Assembly (NCBI GenBank): GCA_030272585.1
Contig: BSYQ01000007.1
Span: forward strand, 3,538,001 to 3,602,000
Source: Bryopsis sp. KO-2023
Lineage: Eukaryota; Chlorophyta; Ulvophyceae; Bryopsidales; Bryopsidaceae
Direction: 5' to 3'
DNA length: 64,000 bases
Below the pieces are notes generated by a model. That model saw only the letters and a list, made by a program, of their open reading frames with translations. It ran no database searches and was not told the origin of the DNA. How positions within the stretch are numbered: position 1 is the first letter of the stretch; each line of letters opens with the position of its first letter. Below are positions 27,649 to 38,739 of the stretch, in pieces. Made by a program: the position numbers and the translations under genes.

Positions 27649-29181
27649 CTAGCCTTGAGAATTCTCACACCACCAGCAGTTTTCTGGCACTGCCCCTTGA
27701 GCCAACTTGTTCACGAAATCGTATGCTCTCTGCCCGATCCCCTCGGCCAGCATTTCCCCAGCCGGAACCGACGGTCCGAAATGAACTCCAGCCCAAAGCC
27801 TGGATTGCCCACAGCTCTCGGCAGCTTCTTTCAGCGTCTCGAATCTGATTTCTGTCACCCCTTCCGCCACAGCAGCTGGAGAAAACACAGGGCTGACAGG
27901 TAAAACGAACGGCACTTCCTTGTCGAGATTCCTGGCCTCCATGTGATCTTGCATCATCAATTCTGCCAAGCCGGCATACGCCGTGCACAGGGTGGCAGAC
28001 GCCGATGGATACTCCGAGTGCGCCTGAGTGGGGATGATCGGTTCCCAATCCCCAGCTTTGATCGTTTTGGCTTTCCCCTCCTTTGGGACATACGCAGTCA
28101 CCTCTTCATCCTTGTAAAAATTTGCAAGAATCGATTCGGGCCTGACCGCATCGATCCTTCGTTTTTCTTTCCAAACCACAATCATGGCATCGTATTGAGC
28201 CATCGCTTCCCCCAAAAGCCATCGAGCATGAAATGCCTTATCAAATCCCTCACTTTTCGTAAAGAAAGGAAGAAACTGCCCGATCGACAGCAGCTTCTGA
28301 TCCCACCACCCTGCAAAGAATCTCTGCTCCGGGGTGAGGTTCGTCGAAACCTCGAACAGATCCTTCACCAAAGCATCCATGGTTTCTTTGTCTTTCCCGC
28401 TCAACTCTTTAGCATCCATGTTCTCGTACGGCATGGGTGCCTGTCTGGATCGGAGTTCCGCATCGCTGATCAACAGCGGCTTCATTCGGCCCAGAAAAGG
28501 CACCAGATGTGTCTGAGTGGTGAAACGCCCGATCTTGGCGTCCGCCTGGACCAAAGGTTGCCATCTGAGAGGATACTCCAACGACCAGGGAGGGTTCACC
28601 GGCGCATATCCTGTGTAATCCTCGAAACGCTGCCGGAAATCGTTTCGCGACAGATCCCCCAATGAGTTCCAGCCGTCCTTAGCCATCCACTCAGCCAACC
28701 GCGTTCCTATCGCGTTACCCATGCCGATCGCAGTCGTCATGTCGGTGGCGCGATCCTCTGGGTCGAAGCCTTGCTCGTTCATGAAATTCTTGTACGCATC
28801 CGCGATCTCAAAATATTCTTTTTCGAACGCCCTTGCAAGCGAGTACGCCAGCAACAGCCCCGGAGTTTGATCATCTTCACACACTTCCTTCGGCAGCCGT
28901 TCCCTTTCGCCCCAGAAATTCAACGCCTTTCCCGCTGGATCGCATGCTGCGAAGCCGTTCCACTCCACCACAGCGAACTGAACCGTGTAACGAACGGAGA
29001 TGGCCGTTTCGGACAACAGGAAAATCGCGGGGGCGAAAGGGGCTGTTGCGGGATTGGCGATATCACTGAAATCTGGAATCAGGCTGGAGGCGTTTCGATC
29101 CGGCACCTCTCTCCCTGTCACGTAGTTCGTCGAAACCAGGCCGAAGAAAACCACCACCAATTTCGCGAGCTGCGACATCAT
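27649..29181 (-). CDS. Secreted vanadium-haloperoxidase-like PAP2 superfamily protein
   Basis: Intronless, 510 aa, with an N-terminal signal peptide (MMSQLAKLVVVFFGLVSTNY). The vanadate/phosphate pocket of the vanadium haloperoxidase/acid phosphatase fold is visible. K-x6-RP is at about residue 340 (KRRIDAVRP). The second motif, normally PSGH, reads YPSASA at about 392. The third, SR-x5-H, is at about 460 (SRLWAGVHF), followed by Ser where Asp often stands. Anchoring Lys, both Arg, the Ser and the vanadate-ligand His are therefore kept, but the acid-base His of PSGH is replaced by Ser. This variant is seen in a divergent branch of the family, so halide oxidation is uncertain and phosphatase-like or other activity is possible. 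It is divergently arranged with the antiporter gene, with 645 bp between the start codons. Confidence 0.85.
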   Translation of the reverse strand: MMSQLAKLVVVFFGLVSTNYVTGREVPDRNASSLIPDFSDIANPATAPFAPAIFLLSETAISVRYTVQFAVVEWNGFAACDPAGKALNFWGERERLPKEVCEDDQTPGLLLAYSLARAFEKEYFEIADAYKNFMNEQGFDPEDRATDMTTAIGMGNAIGTRLAEWMAKDGWNSLGDLSRNDFRQRFEDYTGYAPVNPPWSLEYPLRWQPLVQADAKIGRFTTQTHLVPFLGRMKPLLISDAELRSRQAPMPYENMDAKELSGKDKETMDALVKDLFEVSTNLTPEQRFFAGWWDQKLLSIGQFLPFFTKSEGFDKAFHARWLLGEAMAQYDAMIVVWKEKRRIDAVRPESILANFYKDEEVTAYVPKEGKAKTIKAGDWEPIIPTQAHSEYPSASATLCTAYAGLAELMMQDHMEARNLDKEVPFVLPVSPVFSPAAVAEGVTEIRFETLKEAAESCGQSRLWAGVHFGPSVPAGEMLAEGIGQRAYDFVNKLAQGAVPENCWWCENSQG

Positions 29182-29826
29182 TGCGCGGGAAATTCCGACT
29201 TAGCCGTCCTTGCGCTATCTGGCTTAGACGGTGTCGTGTTTTCCTGCCGAGGTGCCGACCGTTTTCTTTCGGAAGAGCGATTGGGGTGCAACAGTAAAAC
29301 AGACATCATAACCAGAGTCATGCATTTTTTATTACTTGCGACTCCATGTGCAACACCACTTTGAGGCTGACACAGCCCATTCGTTTTCTCCCTGGGAAAA
29401 ACAAACTTTGCATAATAAGTGGCCATCTGGTACTGTTTTCTACAGGAGAGCATTCAGAGTTCCCCCAACACATCCTTTTTCAAACAGATATATATTTTCC
29501 ATGGATATTGCCAACACTGTGAAATTTCTTGATTGTATTTTCCAACAAATGGGTTGCTGGTGCATTTACGCGAGCCACAGCGTCGAAGTTTAGTAGGCCT
29601 GAAAAAAAAAAGGGGGGAAGAAAAAAACGAAGGGTGAGTTTTCCGTCGCGCCGGCGAGTTCAAAGGAATTGCCCACGCGGTGAGGAACCCGGTCGTCACG
29701 TGATACATCCCGCGAAAGCTCCGGAACCCGATCGTTTTTTCCCTTCCTTGCTCACGTTCGCGAAATCGTCCAGACTTTCGCTTAGCTGGGGTTTTCCAAA
29801 CGAGGAGAGAAAGCAAAGGGAGCAAG
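29182..29826. promoter_or_regulatory. Shared upstream region of divergent genes
   Basis: 645 bp between the ATG of the haloperoxidase-like gene (minus) and that of the antiporter (plus). It presumably contains both promoters. No specific operator recognised. Confidence 0.4.
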
Positions 29827-32800
29827 ATGAGGACGGACGTTCTGGCGTTCGTTCTCGTCGCGCTCGTACGTTTTTCCTTGGCCACTCCCAGCGACAACGT
29901 CGCCGGGCCGACGGTGCCCATGGGAGGCATCGGGGTCGTTGGAGATGGGAAACTAGAAGTCAATGGGTCGGCGAATTCGGTTGTGAGCAAAAAGGACGTG
30001 ACTTTGGCCGAGAAAGTGGACGACTTGATGAAACGAGAGTTTACGAAAGACGTCGAGGAAGCCGAACAGGACGTCGGAAGGACATTCAACGAAACGGCCA
30101 AAAATGATAAGGTGGGGCAGTTGGAGGGTGTGCAACTTTCTGGGGAGGAAGAGTTGGGTAGCAAAGAGAGAGAATTGAAATGAACCCTTTTGTGAAAACT
30201 CATAAAATATTTGTATTTTCCTTTTCTGTTTTTTGGTCACTGAAACATTATAATATAATGTACAAAAGAATGGTGATGGAATATTTTTTCACAACTGGAA
30301 CTGATCCAGCCAATTTCCCCATTACCCCCCCCCCCTCCCTTCCGAAAAAAAATAATAAAAAAAATAGAATACTATGATAATTATAATAATATTATTAACT
30401 AAAACGAGAATAAAGATATATTCTCGTCATCTCCCTGATCAAGCCTTCCCTCAGCTGTATTTTTTTTTGTTACTGTGGATCCGTTCAAAACGGTTGCATT
30501 GATCTCCTTTTTCATTTTTTCAGGCTTCCATGGAAACAGTGGTGGTCATTAGTCACAAATCAAAAAAGAACGCGACGGAAGGATCCGTGGCCCCCGATGG
30601 CACCATCCTCGTGGAGCAAAAAGAAGGGGAGGAAGAGCAGTCGAAAAAAACGAAATCGGGGGTGCCTCAGGAAAAGGAACAAGACGTCGACAGAATCGTG
30701 GACTCCCATGATAACGAATACGTTCTATCGAAATCAAAGTGAGTTGGGAAAAAACCGAAGGGTTAAATTAAACAGGAAAAAACCAATCGTATGAATTCAT
30801 CAGGAAACGATGAGGAAATTACACTCGGAATTGTTGTTGAACAAAAAAATGGATCTCTGAAAAAACAGTTTAATCCAGAGGATTAAATTATGAAAAACGA
30901 TATTTGTCATATTGTGTTTTGTTTTGTTCTGTTGTGTTTGGAGGGAATATGTCATCCTGATATATTATTTTTTGGAAACTTGTGTTTCTGGGTTTTTTTT
31001 CCATTCTTTACTGGATCGTTGTGTTCAACACAGGGAGCTTGCTGGCCTGACAGTGGACCCTTTGCTAATCCAAGACTTGACCATCCTCATATCGGCCTCG
31101 GCGGTGTGTTAATGCCCCAGTTGAACGAATGAATTTACAATTGCATTTATTTCTTTTATTATTATTTCTTTTTTTTGGGGGGGGGAGAGAAGAGTGCTAT
31201 TTTCCAGCTAATTATCCTCTGAAAATTGTAGATAATACAACACAAGAAAGATCGCAAACACAGAACGAAACAAAACGAAGGGCCAAGGATCGAGCATGCC
31301 TTCTCCTTTGATATTAAATTAAATATGATTTAATTTAATTTAATTTAATTTCTTTTTTTTTTTTGGCTGGCCTTGTCTTTACCAAATTGCAGTGTCAATG
31401 CAAAGTATGACTGATGTGATCTGCTGAGGTTTCGGGATAAAAATAAATGAATATTGTTTTCATGGATACTGTCCAAAACTAAAATCCAAAAGGCAAAGAT
31501 ATGGATTGAGAGACAGATTTCAGGAGAAAAAAACGCATCAAATGTATTGTGTGAAATTTCCAGAGTGTGGGCTGGATATTCGAAGGACTGGGACAACCCG
31601 TGATCAATGGATATTTGACAGCGGGCTCAGCAGTGGGCCCCGGGGGGTTCATGTTGATTAAGGTACAATTCTAGATTTTGCAGGGGGGAATTCCACTGTG
31701 CAATTTCAAACAATTTGCATATATATTGCTGAAAAAACAAAAACTTAAATTTTTACCTTCTACGGATGTACCTTGTGGGTTTTCTTTTCAAGATGCCCGA
31801 ATCCAAGTCATGCTGAAACCACCCAAAACTGATTTTGTCAGTTTGTGGTGGCGGTGTGAGCTCTCTCTCTTTTCTTTTTCTCAAAAAAAAAAAGAATATC
31901 AAAATTCTGCTTTCAATTGAGGAAAACAGCAGTGGTGATCTGTTCAGGAAGTGGTCCAAGTGGAATCGTTAGCACAGCTTGGAGTGCATTTTCTGCTGTT
32001 TTATCTGGGCTTGGAATTTTCGGTGAAGAAAATGCGTGCCGTGGGTGGGGTGGCTCTTGCAGGTACGAGGAAATCTAATCGATCAAGTCGATGCCCTTAC
32101 ATTTTTTTTCGAGCGTGGGGTGGAAACCACCAGTAGAACCACCACCAGCAGTTGTTGATTCTGACCAGTGTGTTAGTATAATTCCACAGCTGTTTATCGC
32201 CCCTGCATTTTATAGGACCACTCGACGCAACCGCTCATACTGACTAATCGGCAGCCTGAAATCTTTGCTGCCCGAAATAGCCCAAGCATTTTTATAGCCA
32301 AGCATGGTGAACTGACCTCTTCCACTCCTTCAGGCGGCCTCCTGGAAATGTTCATATTCATTGCGATTGCCGTCGTGTCAGCCAGCGTGACGGAAGCCTC
32401 CGTGAAACAGAGTTTGTTCGTGGGGGCCCTCGTGTCGCTGTCCTCCACCTCGGTCGTGATAAAATGCCTGGAAGCAAACGGAACCTCTGAGAGTCGACAT
32501 GGGCAAATCACGATCGGGACCTTGATCCTCCAGGATTGCACCGTGGGGCTGATGTTTGCGTTGATGCCTCTGCTGGAAGAAGGGGACGGTTCGAAATTGG
32601 CAGGTGTGGTTATTATCACCTTGTCGATTATATCCATTATATGATTATTATTCGGCTTCCACAATGCTTTCGATCCAATTATTCTTTTTTTTCTTTTTTT
32701 TTGTACAGTTTCAATTTTTTTTTTTTGTTTTTTCGTTTTTTGTTTTTTTTCGTCAGATTTTGAATCTATTGGTCACAATATTGAACCGGTGGAAAAAAAG

Positions 32801-34695
32801 GATAGTTAGTCTCGTCATGAATATATCAAATGTCAATAAAATTATGCTTTGCTCGAGAGAACTGAACCATTATTTTTTTTTTTACATTTTTTTTTTATTT
32901 TATTTTATTTTATTTTAATTACTTTATTACTTTATTTTTTGTATATACATATATATTTTTACTTCTTTTTTTGCCGTGAGGGGGGAAAATTGATTGGGGG
33001 AGGGGCCGGGTTGCTGATGCAGGGAACCAAGTTGACGACACTTTATGGGTCATCCTCTCCATATTGCTGAAATTGGTGGCTTTAGTCATTCTTGCCACAG
33101 CGATCGCACGACTAATTCTGCCACCATTCGTGAACACGCTGGCGAGGTGACTGACTACCTTTCGTGTTCATTGGTCCAATTTTATTACGACACGTATACA
33201 TCCGGAATAGGAAAGATCATAGTGCATGCAAAAAAAGTGAATCAAAATGGCCGCTTGAGGGCTTTGATGCCACAACTGGATTCTCATTCATATCATCAAG
33301 ACTTGATATTTTTACAACATTTTTATTTTATTTTTATTCTTTATTTTCTATTCTCACGGTTTTTTATTATTATTTTGTTTACTTTTCTTATTTTTTGCGT
33401 ATTTTTATTTCTTATTTATTTTATTTAATTCTTATTTTTTGCAGTTCTTTTTTTCTCCACAGTATGGTATTTTGTTTTGCATTCAAGCATCCTATAATTC
33501 TCTGTTGGAAGACCATCCACAGTTTGCCATTTGGGCTATTTTCAGACAATTTCGATTCCTTCCGATCATCATGATTATGTTTGCTGTACACAGGTCGGCA
33601 AGCTGGGAGCTGTTCCAAGTCACTCTCATTGGCTTTTGCCTGTTGGGAGCCTGGTGTTTTGGAATGCTGGGGCTTTCCCACGAACTGGGGGCTTTCATTG
33701 CTGGTGCCATGCTGTCGGCCAGCGACCAACACGAATATACGGTGAAAGCCATCGACGGGGTTCGAACCATGTTCACGGCCCTGTTCATTACTTCCATTGG
33801 ATTAGTCATGTCGCCTCGATTTCTGTTTGAGCATCTCGGTGTGCTGGCTGTGGGAACGGGGGCTGTCGTGGTGTGCAAAACAGCCGTCATATTTGGAGTG
33901 GTCCAAGCATTCAAATTCGACACCGGCTCGTCGCTAATGGTAAATCGATTTGGGGGGGAAAAAGGGAAAAAAAATAATAGAGTAAATTTGCGAAAATAAA
34001 ACGAAAATAAAAAAGATATGTACTGTGTGAATTGTTGAGAAAATTGGGCATATGTCTTTTCTTGAACAAATTTTTGGCTTATGTGTGGTGCACAGTCTCA
34101 GAAGAAGTGACAGCTTGTGATTGGACAAAGGTTCTTTATGTGTTTTCACAATTATGCTTTTTATTTCATTAGTCAAATGCCTTATATCATGTAGCCCCCC
34201 CTCCCTCCCCCCCCCCCCCCCCCAATTCAAACGAGTGATATGGCAACCCACAGCTCCCGAGTTCCCGGCAATTGTAAACACCCCCTTTCTGAGATATTCT
34301 TGATGTTATTACTTTGCTTCCGACCAGGATTTGGCTCCAAAATTTTCATCACCCGACAAACCACATTCTACCTTTTTTTTGTTGCAACTAATTACTCATT
34401 GCTTGTTCCTAATTTTTTTCAGGTAGCCATGAGTCTGGCACAAATCAGCGAATTCGCTTTCGTGCTGCTGTCCATGGCGGTGGACTTCAGAGTCATAGGG
34501 CAAGAAATGTATTTGATGCTGGTCGGAGTGGCAGCCCTTTCCTTGCTGGTCACCCCGGGCATCATTCGTTTGGCCACCAGCATCGTGAATGGCCTGGAAT
34601 CCAGCGTGGAGCCCACGATTCCGGTCGTGGTGAACGGAACGGACTCCTTCGAAAATGGACAGGAAGAAAGCCAAGAATTGATCAAGGTTAATTGA
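29827..34695 (+). CDS. KEA/TMCO3-type cation(K+)/proton antiporter (CPA2)
   Basis: Nine exons join in phase: 29827-30111, 30524-30738, 31034-31103, 31564-31662, 31948-32062, 32334-32603, 33023-33146, 33594-33939 and 34423-34695. They give 598 aa ending at TGA. The N terminus is a signal peptide (MRTDVLAFVLVALVRFSLAT) and a charged lumenal/extracellular region to about residue 165. The Na+/H+ exchanger domain follows, with FEGLGQPVINGYLTAGSAVG, LLFYLGLEFSVKKM, VGALVSLSSTSVV, LILQDCTVGLMFALMP, GAFIAGAMLSASD, FITSIGLVMSP and SLAQISEFAFVLLS. No KTN/RCK domain follows, as in plant KEA4-6 and animal TMCO3. The signal peptide argues for an endomembrane location. The acidic C-terminal tail is short. 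An extra 3' exon cannot be ruled out, because IKVN-stop follows a possible donor (AAG|GTTAAT). Confidence 0.92.
31316..31349. repeat. TTTAA pentanucleotide microsatellite
   Basis: Short (TTTAA)n run inside intron 3 of the antiporter gene. Confidence 0.7.
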
Positions 34696-36985
34696 CCTTT
34701 TCCTCTCCGCTCGATCTTTTCAAGTCGAGCCCCTTTTGTCAATTTATTTCCTTTTTTTTTTCAGAAAGAAAAGGCAAGAATATGTCTTTCACCCCCCCCC
34801 GAATGCATGTGTATTTTTTTATCTCTCTCTATGTCTTTCTCTTTCTTCTGTGGTTATTGGTCGATGTTTGAATTATTTTTTTTTAATATTTCAAACATTG
34901 AAATCATTGCCGTAAAGTCGTGGTTGTTTGATGCTTAGTCTCGATTGATTTTTCTTACTATCGAACGATTTGCCCTAGCCCCTTTTTTTTCCCCCTCGAA
35001 TGCATGCATGCATACCTGGTCATATTGCCATATGCTTCCGTTCGTTTCAGAAAAAACAAAAAGAAGCAAACAAAGGGAAGGAAAAAAAGGAAAACGAGCC
35101 AAAAAATGAAACCAAACAGCGCCTCCATATATATTTTGATAGACTGTCTGGGAGAAAAAAAGAAGCTAAAGAAAGATCGATGGTGTTTGTAGTCGCATTT
35201 TGTTTTGTAAAGTGGATCGATGGGCTCTGACCATTCTCATGGTGTTTTTTTTTGCCTCCCAAAATTACGATTTCAATTCTGAAAAATTCCAGTCGGGTGT
35301 CCTCTTATTTTCCTTCCCCCCCAACAAGAAGTCAGCCCCTGTGTGTGTGGGGGGGACTTTTTTCTGGTTATAATTACTGTTGGAGCTCCACCAAGCTGAA
35401 TTCTTTGACGTGTCCATCTGATCCTCTTTCTTTTCCGATAAAGGGAGCTCAGCCAAACGAATCCATTGCAGAGATCCTTCGTTTTTTTTTCTTTTCTCAA
35501 GCATTTCTTGCACATTTTTTTTGCTTTTTTTTTTTTTTTTGCTGCCAGGATGACGATAGTTTCACAATAGCAACGAAGAGTGCCAGCTCCTTCCCAATGA
35601 TGCCCCACGTTTTTAGACGGGTAAAAAATAACTGTTCAACAGGGACGAAAAAGCCAGGGTAGCAGTGCTCTCCTCGTTTCGTTTTTTTTTGTTCTCTCTT
35701 TTATTTCAGTTATTATTTCATCAGGTGCGAAAATCGTTCGATAGTACTTTTGGAAGGCATTTGTTTTAATTAGGGAAATTGGGTGGGGTGGGGAACAGCG
35801 GGTTTATGGAAAAAATTCTCAAGAGCACCAACTTTAAATAAGGAGGGGGGGCAGGGGTGAACAAAATATCGGGGTGAGTGTGTTGGGACAGGGGGGAAAA
35901 AAACAGCGTCAGCATTCCAGCCCAAGTCAAGTGCATGTCTAATGATCCAACGGAGCATATAGATTTTTGCAACACTTTATGGGTGTTACTTTTCTGGAGA
36001 TCGGGGGAGGGGGGGGAGGATGTGCGGTGCCCTTCTAGAGAATGCTGTTGATGGAACATATCAATGTATTTTTTTTTTCTGAATGCTTTGTAACCACCAC
36101 TTGATACATCAATATGACATCCATCTGTCCAATCAATCTCGGAACACAAACTGGTGCAGTACATTAGCCATAAGCGGGGTACTCGTGGGTTAACCCCCTG
36201 GCAATTTCAACCCCAGGCATCCCTGTAATATTGTTTTCTTGCAATCAATCCAAGGATACCCCACAGTTTGCAAACCGCAGTTGCACTAGCAACATCTGGG
36301 GACCATTGGCAAGAATGCATTAGGTCAGAATAGGGTTTTCAAAACTCGAAACCCTTCTATGAAGATAGAAGATCCGATTCTGAACAAGATTCTCAGATGT
36401 TTCACATCGAAGCCTGGATTCATTTGCACACACCTTAACCCCCCCAAAAGTTGCCCTACTGGAAGAAAAGGAGAATCTCTGGCTTTCACTGACTTTCACT
36501 GACTGGCTGTACGAGATAGGAATCTTTCCAGCCGTTCTAGAACTGGAGCCAGGTACACAGTAACTACTGCGACATCTTTTTGAAGATATGCACAGGAAAG
36601 CAAGCACATTAAGGCTGTGGATTGGAGACAGCCAAATTGGATGCCAGCTCAATAAACAAACGAAATCGACAAACAAAGTATTCATATTAGGGGGCTAAAG
36701 GTAGCCAAATCCAAAGGAGCAGAAAAAAGTAAAGCTTTCCAGGTCAAGCTACTGCACTTTCTCAAGACACCACTTCAAAAATGAGCCAAAAACGGAGGGA
36801 GAATACATGACATAAGTCGAGATCACGTGGGGTGGACGAATTACTGGCACGGCGCGAAAGTTTTTTTATCGAATTTTCGCGCCGAATTTTCTTTCTCGTT
36901 GTTGGTTTGTGCTCTTCTTGCCTTTTGGTTTGTGTGCGGAGCTTTCTCTTCTCTTCTCTTCTTTTCTCGTCTCGTCGTCGGAGCC
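34696..36985. other. Gap with no recognised gene
   Basis: T-, A- and C-rich low-complexity sequence; short frames have no recognisable motifs and no consistent splice pattern. The right end contains the upstream region of the small membrane-protein gene. Confidence 0.4.
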
Positions 36986-38690
36986 ATGAGCGTTGGAAGT
37001 CTGTTCGGTGTCGTCGGCATGATGTCAAAGAGGTAAGAATCCGATAGGTTGACGGCTCTCGCTGCACAGATGGGATCCACTCAGGGATGGTGTGAAGTGA
37101 GTTTAATTGTCAGGCCCTATCCTAGAACACGGTGTTTGAGTGGATCCGGATACGGATATACTCGTCTACGTACACGAACACGCCCGATCCGTTTTTCCCC
37201 GGGTCGCCAGGAAACGTATGTCGTATGCATCCTTTTGCATCCGTGTTATCCATCTGGAGTGAACGAGCTGTAGCGAGTCCCTTGGGTGTTGTGCATGTGA
37301 TTGTCGTGGAGCGTTCCACCGATCGCTCGCGAGCGGTTAATACGGGGAAAGGGGTAGAGTTTTTATCCTCTCTCTTTTTCTCGCGTCGTGTAGCTGTTTG
37401 GAGTTTGCTGCTTTTCCGGCCACCGTTTGGATCAAGTTTCCGGCCGAAATCGAAAAAGTCACACAAATTTTCTTTCCGACGTCGCCGACATCGTCCTTCG
37501 ACCAAGTACCGTTGTTTTTCTGAGAACTGAGGCCTTGGAGCTGATCATTTCTGTCGTGGAGCGTTGTGGGGGTCGATACGATCGTACTTTTTAGGGACTG
37601 CAGCCCTGAGTGCATCTGTTTCTGGTGGAACGTTCCACTGCGGGAAGGGGGATGCCGTTTGGAGTTCTACCTTTCTCTTTATCGCGTCGTGTGCATGTTC
37701 CAGTTTCCTCGTGTTTCTGGCTAGTCTTCGAGTCCACTATATCACAGATTTAGTTTCTCTACGCGAAATCGAAAAAGCCGACACAAATTTTCTTTTCGAC
37801 GTCGACCGACAACGCCCTTCAACGACCACAGAGCGTTTTTCTGAGCACTGGGGCCTCGGAGTTATCCGTTTCTGTCGTGGGGGCGATGTTGTGGGGCTCG
37901 ATGTGCTCCTACTGTTACCTCCACAGACAAAGGCACTGTGGACTGCAGTGTTTTTTTCTTTTGCTGTGACCGACTTGCAGGCTTCGAGTGATAATCAAGC
38001 TTTGATTGTCAGTATAATGATCGAATTCAAATCTGATGATTTTTTTTTCTCTTACATCAAAATTTGATTATTCTTGACTGTGAATTAAAAAACCCACTGT
38101 GCTTTTTGCTGTAGGCAGTTAGGAACACATGTTATGCTGCTTGCCCTCATCGCTGGAGTGGTGTTTTTCACCGCGCCGCGAAAGCAGCCTGCTCGGGTGG
38201 TGTTGGCATTGCCCCCGTCCAAGTATTACTATGGTCCATACTATGGGGAGATCGCTGCAAGGTTCAGAAAACAGGTAAGGAGGGAAAAAAAAAAAACTGA
38301 TAAATTCAATGCATGTTTGAAAAAAAAATTAACTGATTTTGATTTTGGCTGGAAAATATTCATATTTTTTTCAAAAAAAGAAGAAAAAAAAATCTGGCCA
38401 TCAAGCCAAATTTGATGTTTCTAACCCACCGTTACAGTTTTTTTTTTCTAATTTTCAATAACCATGCACATTTCATTATGATTTCTTATGGCTTTTTTTT
38501 TTTTTTTCAGGTTTGCACACCCAAGAAGGAGAAGCTGACTTTCGGGGCCTTTTTGACCATTTTCACCATGATCGCCATCCTCGAACATCTCCCGTATCGC
38601 CGCCTTGTCGACATTGCTGTCCGATTCTTCATTTGGGGATGCGCTTTCATCATAATATGCATGTTGGATCTTCGGAAAGCTATCATATAA
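36986..38690 (+). CDS. Small three-exon membrane protein (128 aa), family unknown
   Basis: Exons 36986-37032, 38115-38274 and 38511-38690 join in phase and end TAA. Three hydrophobic segments are predicted by eye: about 20-37 (VMLLALIAGVVFF), 79-93 (FGAFLTIFTMIAIL) and 102-122 (IAVRFFIWGCAFIIICMLDL). Between the first and second is a Tyr/Pro-rich loop (LPPSKYYYGPYYGE). The start ATG lies just after a C/T-rich leader (CTTCTCTTCTCTTC...), in GCCATGAGC context. The large first intron contains a diverged 319-bp tandem duplication. I do not recognise the family; a small organelle or ER membrane protein is likely from topology only. Confidence 0.65.
37306..37930. repeat. 319-bp diverged tandem duplication in intron 1
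   Basis: Block 1 starts GTGGAGCGTTCCAC (37306) and block 2 GTGGAACGTTCCAC (37625, a perfect palindrome). The sub-blocks TCGCGTCGTGT, CGAAATCGAAAAAG, ACACAAATTTTCTTT, GACGTCG, TTTTTCTGAG and TTTCTGTCGTGG follow in the same order in both. Confidence 0.85.
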
Positions 38691-38739
38691 TCTTTCCAAA
38701 AAAAAAATCAGAGAAATTTGTTATTTTTCGGTCTTGGGA

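Noticed and set aside
33436-33593. Extra antiporter exon (EDHPQFAIWAIFRQF...)
   Set aside because: The join from 33146 to 33594 keeps the phase and the family order without it; including it would need an unsupported junction.
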